Source: Euprymna scolopes
Taxonomy: Eukaryota > Mollusca > Cephalopoda > Sepiida > Sepiolidae
Reading direction: 5' to 3'
Assembly (NCBI GenBank): GCA_024364805.1
Contig: CM044499.1
Coordinates: 59,967,602-59,989,125, forward strand
DNA length: 21,524 nt
In this document: piece after piece, positions 9,498-19,917 of the stretch
Numbering within the stretch: the stretch's first letter is position 1
Layout of the letters: each line of letters begins with the position of its first letter
Translations under genes and position numbers: made by a program
The notes under the pieces: model-generated
Seen by the model: the letters and a program-made list of their open reading frames with translations, nothing else
The model's database searches: none
What the model was told of the DNA's origin: nothing

Positions 9498-9552
9498 ATG
9501 TCGTCGCTTGGTAACAATGATAGAACAACAGGCCGTAAAAATTCTACTGAGG
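9498..9552 (+). CDS. candidate first coding exon of an unknown host gene
   Basis: An ATG opens 18 codons (MSSLGNNDRTTGRKNSTE) plus one base, ending at a strong 5' splice site (GTAAGT at 9553-9558). An in-frame TAA lies upstream (9483-9485), so the frame must start here if it is used. The peptide is polar, has no recognisable domain, signal peptide or membrane segment, and is too short to identify. Several upstream ATGs with short frames exist (for example at 9284 and 9327), which would be unusual but not prohibitive for a leader. No convincing second exon is visible in the remaining 12 kb, so any intron would run past the window. This is a low-confidence guess resting on the donor site, the composition and the promoter-like pair upstream. 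Confidence 0.22.
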
Positions 9553-9556
9553 GTAA

Positions 9557-10260
9557 GTTGATAGCGTGTTATTTTTTTATTTTGTATTTTTTTTTTGCAT
9601 ATATAAATTTAAGTTCTGCACCATTCCAAAACGAGAAATGACTAAGTCCATCATTTGCCCCCATGCAAACTACAAAATAGATATACACAGAAAATTATGG
9701 ACAAATATGGTAAAATAGGCCCCAAAATAGAATGTTTTTATTAGCTCTAAAAAGAACCGCTGTGGCACACCTAAGAGTTATTGCGAAGTATAGACAAACA
9801 AAATTATATAGAAATTAGTTTGTTACAACTTTTCAGAAAGGTTATTACTAATCCAAGGCATCAGTTTTTTTAATAAGCACAAAAGCGTCAATTTCAGCCA
9901 TTTTTACTCGAAACGCACCCTTGAGGGAGTGTCGGGGTACCGGAGTTTTCCCAGAAAATCCGTTTTGTTACTTTTTTTACACAGATCATGTTTAATGTTT
10001 GTGCAAACTTTCAAAAAATTCCAAAGCGTAGTTATTGAGAAAAGTACGGACAGACGAACGACAAGGATTAATTTACAGGTGTAGCCTCCTTTTGTTGAGG
10101 GACCAATAATTACGTCGAACGGCGGCTATGTTAAACAGAAACAGTCTACTTGATTACGACTTACGCTTCTGGATTCGGAATGGCAGTCACATATTTTTTT
10201 TTGCAATTGTACCTATATTTTAATCGAAAGCAGAGTACAATTATTCCGATATGTTGAATA
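9557..10260. other. AT-rich DNA with an unidentified repeat-like module
   Basis: No coding signal. The part around 9900-10080 (ggagtgtcggggtaccggag, then gtagttattgagaaaagtac and ggacagacgaacgacaagga) has the style of a dispersed-repeat tail common in invertebrates, but I cannot name it and see no second copy here. The rest is simple AT-rich sequence with T runs. Confidence 0.35.
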
Positions 10261-10281
10261 TTAGGTTGGTGTAAAAATAAT

Positions 10282-10283
<2 letters not shown>
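10261..10283 (+). mobile_element. lone mariner terminal repeat (second family)
   Basis: ttaggttggtgtaaaaataa closely matches the terminal repeat of cecropia/Hsmar1-type mariners (ttaggttggtgcaaaagtaa). It is preceded by ATA and directly followed by an (AT)n run. No matching inverted end or transposase is visible, so only one end survives or the interior has been replaced by the microsatellite. Confidence 0.62.

Positions 10284-10284
<1 letters not shown>

Positions 10285-10340
<56 letters not shown>
10285..10340. repeat. (AT)n microsatellite
   Basis: About 56 bp of AT dinucleotides starting immediately inside the mariner terminal repeat. Confidence 0.98.
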
Positions 10341-10343
<3 letters not shown>

Positions 10344-11000
10344 GAACGGCAGAAAACGACATTCCTTTTGTTCCAATTTAATGTGTGTGTTTTTTGTTTT
10401 TGTATTTTTCTTTTGCAAAACAGTTGAAATAAACAGTTTTTGTAGTGATAGTTTCGTAATTTTCAGAATCGTATTTAGCGTGATTTACATGTGAACACTT
10501 CAATTACTACAACATTTTCAATACGATAGAGATTTTATCAAACTTTCTTTAATTAGTGCAAGTAATTAAAAAAAATTAATATTGAAAATAATTAAATTAA
10601 AATTAATAAAACATCAGGCGCAATCATTCTTTTCATAAATAGCAGCCTGGGGTAATACGGTTTTATTTATTCAGGTGGGAAAATTGGACCATAATCCAAA
10701 TTTTCGCTAATAAACTTTAATTAGACCCCTAAGATAGTTTTGGTTTTGCAATTACGAAACAACAACAACAAACAAAAACAAATTCCAATTTTTTGTCTAA
10801 AGTCCACCGGCCAAGAATGAAATCAGCAAATATTTTCTGAACGACAAAATATTTAAATTCCAATTCAGTTTAAAAACATAGCAATGTAATGTAAAAATCC
10901 AGGTACACAAATACTGGTTTTGAATTCTTCATTGTTACAATATAATAAAATTTAGAAGATTTAGAAAGCGTGGAGGGGTGACCACAGTCACCAGGTTGAT
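10341..11000. other. unassigned AT-rich DNA
   Basis: I see nothing beyond A/T-rich simple sequence (aattaaaaaaaattaat near 10564, aacaacaacaaacaaaaac near 10761). No open frame or recognisable element. Confidence 0.5.
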
Positions 11001-11770
11001 TATGACTAGGTGGGAAAGAATTAGTCAGGGTGCTATTGTAACGTAGTCATTACATGTCAATACTCAGTGCCCAGAGGTTATATGCAGACAGTAGCAAGTA
11101 AATAAAAACAAAGAAAGAATGACTCTCACTGGTTTCAATTGAATCAACAGATATTTATTTACAGGTACTTTCAGAATAACGTCCTTGCTCTTATTCGAAC
11201 GTCTGCAGTGTTGAACACGTGGATCTCTGTTGTTGTCCAGCCAGGATTAGGACACGTCTTTCCTGTAACTCGCGGACCACGTGTGTAACACAACTATATC
11301 TGTCCTTTCATGTCTCGAACAAGTCTCAATCCTCTACGTCTCGAATACCTTCTTCTCTGAACACGTGTGCCCTTGTCCTCGTTACTTTCACATCGCGCAG
11401 CCGGCTTGGTCATTTAGATATTGCTGCTGCTACTATTGCTGCTAACCCAGCCTCAGTAGCTCTGATATACTGTCAATTAGCTTAATAGAATACACTGGAC
11501 GTGACGGTGTTTCTCTTGGTAAGAACTGGGCGTACCAAGTTTCCATCCAGTCCGTTCCAAAGAAACTCTTCAATTAGGATGTTGCCAACTTTTACGTGGT
11601 TACTCCTATAAGTTCCTGAGATCAAACACTTACACGAGAGACCACGTTAAGTTTGCAAACATCCTAAGTAAAATGTGTTTCGAAATTTGCACCACCAAGT
11701 GATCAAACTGTTTTGTTCATCATTTAGTCACCGTAAACTCTAAACTGTAACGTGTCGGGAAATCTTAAAC
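11001..11770. other. unidentified mixed-composition block with E-box cluster
   Basis: The block is richer in GC and sequence complexity than its surroundings. Perfect CACGTG E-boxes occur at 11217, 11278 and 11362. On the minus strand an AATAAA lies near 11149-11160. The open frame 11219-11485 (plus) has no recognisable domain, its composition is unremarkable, and I do not call it a gene. Regulatory DNA or the terminal part of an old retroelement are both possible; no matching second copy exists in the window. Confidence 0.3.
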
Positions 11771-12336
<566 letters not shown>

Positions 12337-12396
12337 TAAAACTGGTAATTAGTAAAAACTTCATGAAAGTGCTTAATACTATTGCAGAGCAAATAT

Positions 12397-12708
12397 GTGT
12401 TTTATTTTTTTATTACCGTTTTATTTGTTTGGCTACATATATTCTGGATGTTGGACCATGTTAACGATCCAACAGCCTCGTCACGCCTCGCAGAAGTGGT
12501 TGTTAGTTATTGGAAAAAAGTGTTTTTAAGAAAAAGAGAAAGAAAGAAAAGGGGACAGGCGGGTGTTGACAATATTTAATTTTTGTAGATTAAAGATACA
12601 TTCGATTGTATTGTGTGTGTGGGAGTAGCAGATTCAGGTAGGCGTGGGTGGATATATATAGATATAGTGATGGGGAGGTGGCGAGAGGATGATAAAGAGA
12701 AAAGTGAG
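12397..12708 (+). repeat. unidentified dispersed repeat, copy A of an inverted pair
   Basis: About 312 bp with a close, oppositely oriented match at 16349-16654. Shared blocks include acagcctcgtca, ctcgcagaagtggttgttag, aaagtgtttttaagaaaa, aggcgggtgttgacaatatt, gcaga-t-aggtaggcgtgg and gataaagagaaaagtgag. In the best-conserved 129 nt (12448-12576) I count nine differences, eight of them in the same codon phase. Both copies have open frames here, but the frame that stays open longest changes amino acid at every difference, so it is not under protein constraint. Identity unknown: it could be a SINE-like unit or a piece of a larger element. Confidence 0.8.
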
Positions 12709-12890
12709 GGGGTAAGAAGAGGGGAGGAAGTTTCAATATTTTGGTTTTAAATTTTAACTGGCTTTTGGTTTTTCAGCAAGATATATTAAATAGATGGGAG
12801 AGGGAGAGAGAGAGGAGGAACGAAAGGGAAAGAGAGGGAGGGCGATAGGGAAAGAGAGAGAGATAGGGGCAAGGGTTAGTGTAGATGTAA
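12600..12890 (+). repeat. purine-rich (GA) tract
   Basis: The plus strand is mostly G and A from about 12655 on, with near-pure stretches such as gagagggagagagagaggag (12798-12817) and ggcgatagggaaagagagag. Such tracts can adopt triplex structure. No coding signal. Confidence 0.75.
12712..12776 (+). other. 65-bp intron-like insertion after repeat copy A
   Basis: Copy A and copy B agree up to gataaagagaaaagtgag. Copy B then continues gcaaggtatattaaa, while copy A shows a similar gcaagatatattaaa only at about 12776-12790. The extra segment begins with a GTAAGA donor-like sequence (12712) and ends tttttcag (12776), with a branch-like ttttaactg about 20 nt upstream and a pyrimidine-rich tract. 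It could be a real intron missing from copy B, or chance alignment in low-complexity sequence. Confidence 0.3.
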
Positions 12891-12959
12891 TTTGTTTTAC
12901 AAGTAAATGTCCGTAGTCATTACACGTCGGCTTTTTCCTTGCCATTTATGTCTTTTATT

Positions 12960-13430
12960 ACATAGGTTAACGCACGCGCATATTTGCACATATACATATA
13001 CATATATATGTACACTTCTAGGTATCCACGTACAGACACATACGTACACGCACATATGTATAAACAAAGTAAATGCAGACATAGATGGGTTCATAAGTAG
13101 ACCTACACACATATATACACAACTCTTATACATATATGTACACTCACAAAAATATATAGGCACATATACACATATCTGCCTATATACACGCCCATTTATA
13201 TACATATATGTGGGGATCAGGTCTCCAGTAAGAAATACATGTACATACACACATACATACATACATACACATACATATGCATCCACTCTTACACACTTAT
13301 ATGCAATTACATAAATATAGATATTAATAAATGTTAATAAAGATATAAGCACGTAGACATATATAGACACACACAATTATATACATATATATATATATAC
13401 ATATTCATATATGTAAAGACATGTCTATAT
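12960..13430. repeat. degenerate (ACAT/ATAC)n microsatellite
   Basis: Mixed acacat, catata and tacata steps, with clean stretches such as catacatacatacatac near 13250-13267. The overlapping open frames on both strands translate to Tyr/Ile/Val/Cys or His/Thr/Tyr strings and are repeat artefacts. Confidence 0.85.
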
Positions 13431-13639
13431 TTATACTAAGTAAATAAGGTTAAGTTATGGCAGATAGACAATAATAGATACATAAATTAAAATAATAATA
13501 TAGAATAATAAAAAAATATTAACATTTTAAATTTTTAAAAATTACAAAAGTAAGCAGATGGTTGTGGTTATATTGCGAGGTTAGGCAGATGCATCGCTAA
13601 GTTCACATAAATACTGGTGAGCCCCCAACCTGGTGCATT

Positions 13640-13641
<2 letters not shown>
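13431..13641. other. unassigned A/T-rich spacer
   Basis: A-rich simple sequence (aataataatatagaataat) followed by about 80 bp of ordinary sequence. No element recognised. Confidence 0.5.
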
Positions 13642-13733
<92 letters not shown>

Positions 13734-13790
13734 GCATATATATATACATACATATATATATACATACATACATACATATATATATATACA
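13642..13790. repeat. (AT)n then (ATAC)n microsatellite
   Basis: About 89 bp of pure AT (13642-13730), then tacatacatatatat steps to 13790. Confidence 0.97.
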
Positions 13791-14671
<881 letters not shown>

Positions 14672-14673
14672 TA

Positions 14674-14877
14674 CAGGGTGACTCAAAAAAACAAACAAAA
14701 GCTAAATGGAGGCTATCTAGAACATATGCTGTAGAGCGGAGAAAACAAGGCCAAAGACCCTCGTGTTTTTACGTGATTTTTTGAATATAATAAACTAGTT
14801 ATGACCACAGTTTCATTTCATTCAGACAAAACACTGAGAAACGGGGCCTAATTAGGGCCAGTTTTTGGGCCACCCTG
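14674..14877. mobile_element. 204-bp MITE of Tc1/mariner type with TA duplications
   Basis: The ends are inverted repeats: cagggtgactcaaaaa on the left against the reverse complement of the right end, cagggtggcccaaaaa, identical at 14 of 16 positions. TA lies on both sides (14672-14673 and 14878-14879), the standard target duplication of the Tc1/mariner superfamily. The interior has no coding capacity, so it is non-autonomous and depended on a transposase from elsewhere. It looks structurally complete. Confidence 0.82.
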
Positions 14878-14884
14878 TATATGC

Positions 14885-16330
14885 ACATACAGATATACAT
14901 ACAAAACAAAATTGCAACATATGTATACCCATATGGGTGTGGGGAGTTTTAGTAGTAATTAGTAAGCAAGTGGGGGGGGTAGGATTCATGGGTAGACGAA
15001 TGTGTAGATGGGTAAGGTAGTATAGAGTATGGGGAGAGTTGAGTGAGGAGATTTGGTTGTGTTGATGTTACAGTAATTGGGGGTGTGCGGTAGATGGAAG
15101 TATTGTGTGTATTATTCCATAAATGATGTTGTCTGAGGGGTGTTTCAGAAGGGACTATAATTACTAAGGAGGTGGAATTTGTAATGCTGAGAGTTTATGG
15201 TGGTTTCATGTTTTCTATTTAGTAATTTGTGTCTATCCTTAAATCTGAATATAAAAAGTGTTTCGTTTAGGCAGAAGAGGCATGGAGAGTTCAATAATTT
15301 ACATACGTTAGATTTTTTAAGGATTCCCCACTTAATTTTTGAGGTAAGGTTATTTTGTATTAGATCTAGATATTGGGAGGTTAGTGATTTTTTTTTGGGT
15401 GGTTGGGGCTTGTGGAGGAGCATTTATATACTATAAAACTTTCTTTAAAGGAACAGCCTGCCAGGCCAATATAGTATTTTTCGTCGTTTGGGTTTTCTTC
15501 AGGTGCAAGTTTGGCTTTATTTATAAATGCATTGTTGATTAAGTGGGCATCGGGATTTGTTGGTGCAGTTACAGTTATCTCTGCTAGTTAATTTTGTGTT
15601 TTCCTATTGTGTTTTTGATTATTTGTTCTAGGTTATCAGTACAGCTGTAGCTAAGTTTAATTGTGTTTTTATTTAATATTTTGTGTAGTGTGTGATTGGG
15701 TGGAAAATGTTTGTTTATTAGTTGGAAGAATTTTTTTTTAGATCGTTTTAACCATTATATTGAAGGAGGGGGGTGAACCAAATTCTTTTTCTGGCCCTAT
15801 TTTTCTTGTTTGGGGTATTGGATTGATTAGGTTCAATGTAATTAAAGACGGTGTTTGGGTGGCCACTTTCTTTAAGGTCATTTTCATAAAATGTTTTATG
15901 CTTGTTGAATATTTCAAGTTTAGAGGAATTGTACTAAGTCTTTTTTCGATAGATGTATGTTTAATATATTTTGTGTGGTCCGATAGTGGGTGTATATAGA
16001 GTGTAAGGTTCATTTGAGTTATTTGACAGATTGAGAGTTATATCGAGAAAGTTAACAGGTTTTACGTTAGATTTAAGGTCCAGTTTTAGACCTACTCTGT
16101 TCATTTTTTTAATGTTTTTTCAATTTTTCGCATTTAGGGCCATTTGAATTTCAACTACGATAAGGCCATCGTCTCTATATACTCCTATGTTTTTGTTATT
16201 TATAGTTTTTGTGAGAGTATATAGAATGAAGAGACCAACTAGGTCGGTTGCTTCTGCTAAATCAAGAACCCATTGAGAGGTCAAATGATCCGGGTTGGGT
16301 GTTTTGGCTGATTAGTACTGTTTTTCTAGA
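14885..16330 (-). mobile_element. Penelope-like retroelement, 5'-truncated fossil
   Basis: Coding similarity runs on the minus strand from about 16330 to 15150. The first recognisable part is the reverse-transcriptase palm with VGLFILYTL, then GVYRDDGLIVVE (the YxDD catalytic box), VNFLDITLNL, a stretch that usually reads YIN-NSNHP and here reads LYIHPLSDHTKYI, and an N-P-FN--VKT block ([13 protein letters not shown]). The C-terminal region around 15500-15150 resembles the GIY-YIG endonuclease module, with a Cys-rich piece (CKLLNSPCLFCLNE). Reverse transcriptase plus GIY-YIG is the hallmark of endonuclease-bearing Penelope-like elements, which prime replication at a nick in the chromosome. 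The finger domain is absent: homology stops where repeat copy B begins. Sequence from about 15140 to 14885 is C/A-rich on the coding strand and is probably 3' untranslated. The coding part is broken by several lesions, so it is an old copy. Confidence 0.75.
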
Positions 16331-16348
16331 TTGTTTTAATATACCTTG

Positions 16349-16654
16349 CTCACTTTTCTCTTTATCATTCTATCTCCACCCCCTCCCTATATCCATATAT
16401 CTCCACCACGCCTACCTAAATCTGCTACCCCCACACATACAATAAAATCGAGTGTATCTTAAACCTTCAAAATTGAAATATTGTCAACACCCGCCTCTCC
16501 CCATTCCTTTCTTTCTTTTTTTCTTAAAAACACTTTTTCCCAATAACTAACAACCACTTCTGCGAGGCCTGACGAGGCTGTTGCATCGTAAACATAGTCC
16601 AACATCTGAAACATATAAAACCAAGCAGATAAACGGTAATAAAAATAAACACAC
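16349..16654 (-). repeat. unidentified dispersed repeat, copy B of the inverted pair
   Basis: This is the inverted match to 12397-12708. On the minus strand it reads towards the Penelope-like fossil and ends within about 20 bp of its truncated start. Upstream of the shared core, gtttcag followed by atgttgg resembles a 3' splice site; copy A differs there. It is bordered by a (CA)n run at 16650-16679. Function unknown. Confidence 0.8.
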
Positions 16655-16679
16655 ACACACGCACACACACACACACACA
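16655..16679. repeat. (CA)n microsatellite
   Basis: acacac run with one G, directly at the outer end of repeat copy B. Confidence 0.95.
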
Positions 16680-16689
16680 TATACATCGT

Positions 16690-17461
16690 ATGATATATGC
16701 GTATTGTTTGCTCGTATATTATATATAATTAGCATTTGATTTTTATATCATATGATTAGGCAAAGGACCAAATATAAATTAAATGGCGTTTTTGCAATCA
16801 AATTTCAATTTCGGAAAAGCTTAGATGAAGAGAGCTACAGTAGAATCACCTCCGAATGATAGAGCGATGACTAAGATACTGCATTCCTCGACATCATAAC
16901 CCCGTCTGCCGGGCTTAATTGATTGGGAGATTATGTTCTTAGTTTTTTTAAAAAATTACTGGAAAGGTTAATCGGTGTACCCTGTGTGAACCATAGGGCA
17001 ACACGAAAGTTCAAACTATTCTGTTCAGTATGCTTTGCGAAACAAAGCAATAATTCAAGTAAAAATAGCGAAATATGTGCGTAGAAAAAAAAGAAAAGAA
17101 TATATGTTCAATCTCATTTATAAAATTACTGTATCTGTCTGTCTATCTATCTCTTTTTTTGAAAAATCTCTGTCTCCTCCGGGACGGACGGTCGTAGAGC
17201 AGAGCGAGGCAGCTCAAATTATTGCATTTTCTGCAGAATGTTTTTTTATGGGTAAAATAGTTACTAAGTATTAAAAAAGAAGCGGTCCAAAATAAAATAA
17301 ATTAGAACTTGCCAAGCGTACATCGACTAAACTACTATTTCTACACATGCGAAAATATACATAAATTTGTACATTAATGTTAGTTTATTTTTAGCTAATT
17401 TATATCTGACTAACGGTAGCCACGCTTTTTTGCTTTCGGTTTCAGTTTCGATTATAGGTGA
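16690..17461. other. unassigned DNA
   Basis: No gene or element recognised. Contains a short tctg/tcta microsatellite (17132-17152) and a GC-richer patch, ctccgggacggacggtcgta (17176-17195). Open frames here are short and without known similarity. Confidence 0.5.
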
Positions 17462-17817
17462 CTAACCTGGGTGCCTGCGTGGACCGGGTGTTTGGAGGTG
17501 TGCGTTGGGCACAAAAAATAGTGGTAGTAGACAGGCAGGCTCGAACCTATACCGCAAAGGAAGATAAGAAAGTGGATAAAAGGAACGTAACGTATTTTCC
17601 ATTGCATCCATCACCAAACCGGAAGTGGTGGAGGTTTAAATTAAGGATAGTGGCAAGTTGAGGGTGAAGGAATTAATGATTTTAGCTAATTTTTCCATAT
17701 TTGCGTTCGAAGGGTTGAGCTTCAAAACGATACCGATCTCGTTAAAATCCGTCGCTTCAGTCAAAAGATTTAGACTTAAGTACATACATACATACATGCA
17801 TACATACATACATGATG
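17462..17817 (-). mobile_element. Helitron-like non-autonomous element, minus-strand copy
   Basis: Read on the minus strand it shows a tatg microsatellite (17782-17813), agcgacggattttaacgag, gaaaaattagctaaaatcat, cttccggtttggtgatgga, ggttcgagcctgcctgtcta and a final ccaggttag, in the same order as copy 1. The terminal hairpin is decayed. The 5' end is lost or blurred at the microsatellite, so the TC start is not visible. The presence of the whole module order in inverted orientation confirms a dispersed family. Confidence 0.78.
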
Positions 17818-17824
17818 ATTGCAA

Positions 17825-17890
17825 CGTCTTGTCAGACGAGTGCCACTCCCTCAGACATTTAAAATCCATGAGCCCAAATGCCTGAGGGAG
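17825..17890. repeat. two adjacent hairpins
   Basis: cgtct-tgtc-agacg (17825-17838) is followed by a stronger hairpin. In the second, arms 17846-17860 (ctccctcagacattt) and 17876-17890 (aaatgcctgagggag) pair at 14 of 15 positions around a 15-nt loop. No promoter or terminator context is evident. It could be part of an unrecognised element or a small structured RNA. Confidence 0.5.
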
Positions 17891-18370
17891 TATCTATACA
17901 AATATGATGTTACAGAGTCTGAGCTTTGTACGACAGCTAAGTCTCTCTCTCAGTTCAAAATGCTGAGATCGAGCAACAAGCAAGAGCAAGATAACCAGCA
18001 ACAAATTAAACTGCAGACCAGCTTAATGCGGGTAATGATCTTCTGCTTTATGTTTTTTTTAAATCAGAGATTTGCTTCTCCTAGAAAGGTTGCCTTCACC
18101 ACGGCTTACGGGAGCCCTCTCCACCCCAATACACATACACACACACACACACACAAATATACACGGTGCTAGTTGGCCGTTGACCCAGAAAAAGAGTTCA
18201 TTCGCCCTTTGGAAGGTCTTGTTTTGATCCTCCAGGGAGACTAGCCGCCCTCCTCACCAAACAAGTCTGGTGGGGGAACCAGTTTAGTCGCCGGTGACCC
18301 GACCATGAGGCAGGTAGTACTGGGTTACATGGTTACATATATACATACATACGTACGTACATACAGGTGA
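17891..18370. other. unassigned DNA with (CA)n and a GC-richer block
   Basis: A (CA)n tract lies at 18131-18154. From 18165 to 18330 the sequence is GC-richer and reads like a dispersed repeat (ccctcctcaccaaacaagtc, gtcgccggtgacccgaccat, gtagtactgggttacatgg), bounded by CA and ATAC microsatellites. I cannot name it. The plus open frame 17819-18172 runs through the hairpins and the CA tract and is not a convincing gene. Confidence 0.4.
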
Positions 18371-18550
18371 GATTTATATAATAGGTTTTATAATAGAACT
18401 AATAATAGATGTGCTTGTATAAAAAGTTATGTAAAATTGATATTAAAAAATTTGAACTAACAACCAAAAAAAAAAAGAAAAAACAGAAAGAAACTGAGGC
18501 ATAGTATATTTTTTCTCAACAGTTCCCTTCTTGTAAATAAGAAAAAAACA

Positions 18551-18630
18551 CTGCAGCTGAGATCGAAACCACAATCTAAAGACCAAGAATCAAGTATTAG
18601 AACCATTAGACCAACTCGCCACGTTCTTTA
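18551..18630 (-). repeat. tRNA-like segment, probable SINE head
   Basis: On the minus strand, gtggcgagttggtctaatgg fits a tRNA A box and D arm, and tgtggtttcgatctc fits a B box at normal spacing, so an internal RNA polymerase III promoter is plausible. Acceptor, anticodon and T stems do not pair well. It is therefore a decayed tRNA or, more likely, the head of a tRNA-derived SINE whose body would run towards 18460 (T-rich there). Confidence 0.5.
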
Positions 18631-18639
18631 AAAAGTGTG

Positions 18640-18998
18640 TTCAAACCTCGTGAAACAGTTGAGACACTTTTAAAATTCCGTACAAGTTTTGTTTTTTTCG
18701 TTAGCAACATTATTTTCAGTTGAAAACCGATTAAATAGTTGTCCACATATACCAAATTTTAAGTATAGAGATCAAAGATTGATTGAGCATATTGACGGAA
18801 AATATTCTCACCCACGAACTTTTTCACTTGCCTATATAGATTTTGAAAGTAAGGCAATTTTTTACTTCAACTATAACTCAACACTCACCTTAAAATTGAC
18901 GATTTTATAAGTTTTCGGGTCAGATGAAAGCGAATATCACATTCAAATTTGGGGAAAGACAAATAGTTTTCTTGATATTAAGACATTTTCCCAAGGTA
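18640..18998. other. unassigned DNA
   Basis: Ordinary AT-rich sequence. The plus open frame 18689-18910 has no recognisable domain and no splice or promoter context; I do not call it a gene. Confidence 0.45.
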
Positions 18999-19416
18999 TC
19001 TATAATATAAATCTCATATGTCTGTTTAAATGTATGTACGTATGTCTGCATACACTTTCGACAGAGGCGACGGATTTTCACGCGATCAGTATCATTTTGA
19101 AACTCGACGTCTTGAACGACAAAATATTGAAAAATGGTCAAAAACATTAATTCCACACTAAACTGCGCAGTTTCCTACCAGTAGGGATCGATGTTTTGCG
19201 TGCCATGTTAGCAAGTAATCGTATTTGTTGAACTGAATTGGCCTAATTTTAATGTTTCGAACTTCCGGTCGCGTCATGGAGTAGCGGTAAGACGCCATAT
19301 TTTCTTTCACTTTCTTTTTCGCCTTCGCAGCACGGGTTCGAGCCTCCTGCCTACTACCACGTTTTTTCTCAACACACACCTGCAAACACCCGGGCAATGC
19401 CGGGCACACAGGTTAG
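18999..19416 (+). mobile_element. Helitron-like element, tandem copy 2
   Basis: Best-preserved copy at 418 bp. It begins TCTATAATATAAATCTC and has tgtttaaatgtatgtacgta, gaggcgacggattttcacgc, gacaaaatattgaaaaatgg, cttccggtcgcgtcatgg, an A-box-like agtagcggtaagacg, a B-box-like gggttcgagcctcc, ctactaccacgttttttc and a perfect terminal hairpin, CCCGG-gcaatg-CCGGG (19389-19404). TTAG follows 8 nt after the hairpin (19413-19416). TC at the start, a GC-rich hairpin about ten bases before the 3' end and a CTRR-like terminus are Helitron-class features. It has no coding capacity. The next copy begins at the very next base. Confidence 0.82.
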
Positions 19417-19690
19417 TCTATTATATGAATCTATCCTCTCTGTTTAAATGTGTGTGTGTATGTATGTATGTATGTATGTATGTATGTATGCCGTCTGAAA
19501 CAGCGATGGCATAGTCGAATAATATGTGAAAATTAGAAAAAAAAACAGTCAATTATTCCTATAGAAATAATTGTTTTCAATGAGGAAGGGTAGCAAAAAA
19601 TCGTTCCTTCATGACGATTTAGACAAACACGTATGAGCGAAAAACATTCTTGCTTGATATAGTTTTAATAGAAAAGAAAATTACCTTACT

Positions 19691-19704
19691 TCGCTCGCGC
19701 GAGC
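19691..19704. repeat. 14-bp perfect CG-rich palindrome
   Basis: cgctcgcgcgagcg is its own reverse complement and stands out in an AT-rich region. It sits just before the tRNA-like stretch of the element. Confidence 0.85.
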
Positions 19705-19917
19705 GTAGAATAGTGGTTACAGTGACAGTGTCGTAGTCTTAAGGTTGCGCTTTCGCGCTGACATATCAAACATTTCTTTTCGATTTTTAAGTTTTAATAT
19801 TCAAACAGGGTTATTAAGCCATTTTTTTGTTCGTTTATTCTTTATTTTCGTTTTTTTTTTCATTTTTCCATCACGTTAACTGTTTTTTTTTTGTTTTGTT
19901 TTTGTTTTTCGGATTTT

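Noticed and set aside
11219-11485. 88-residue Ser/Thr-rich frame
   Set aside because: No recognisable domain, no promoter or splice context, and the same block is open by composition; not called a gene.
11001-11770. LTR of an old retrotransposon
   Set aside because: No TG...CA-bounded direct repeat, primer-binding site or second copy could be found in the window.
12382-12579. 65-residue frame with a hydrophobic start, seen again at 16459-16686 on the minus strand
   Set aside because: All nine differences between the copies in the aligned 129 nt change the amino acid, so this frame shows no protein constraint. Kept as a repeat, not a gene.
12897-13376. 159-residue minus-strand open frame rich in Tyr, Val and Cys
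   Set aside because: It overlaps an equally open plus-strand frame in ACAT-type microsatellite; composition alone explains it.
17819-18172. 117-residue plus-strand frame
   Set aside because: It runs from a hairpin region into a (CA)n tract (Thr/His repeat), with no known domain.
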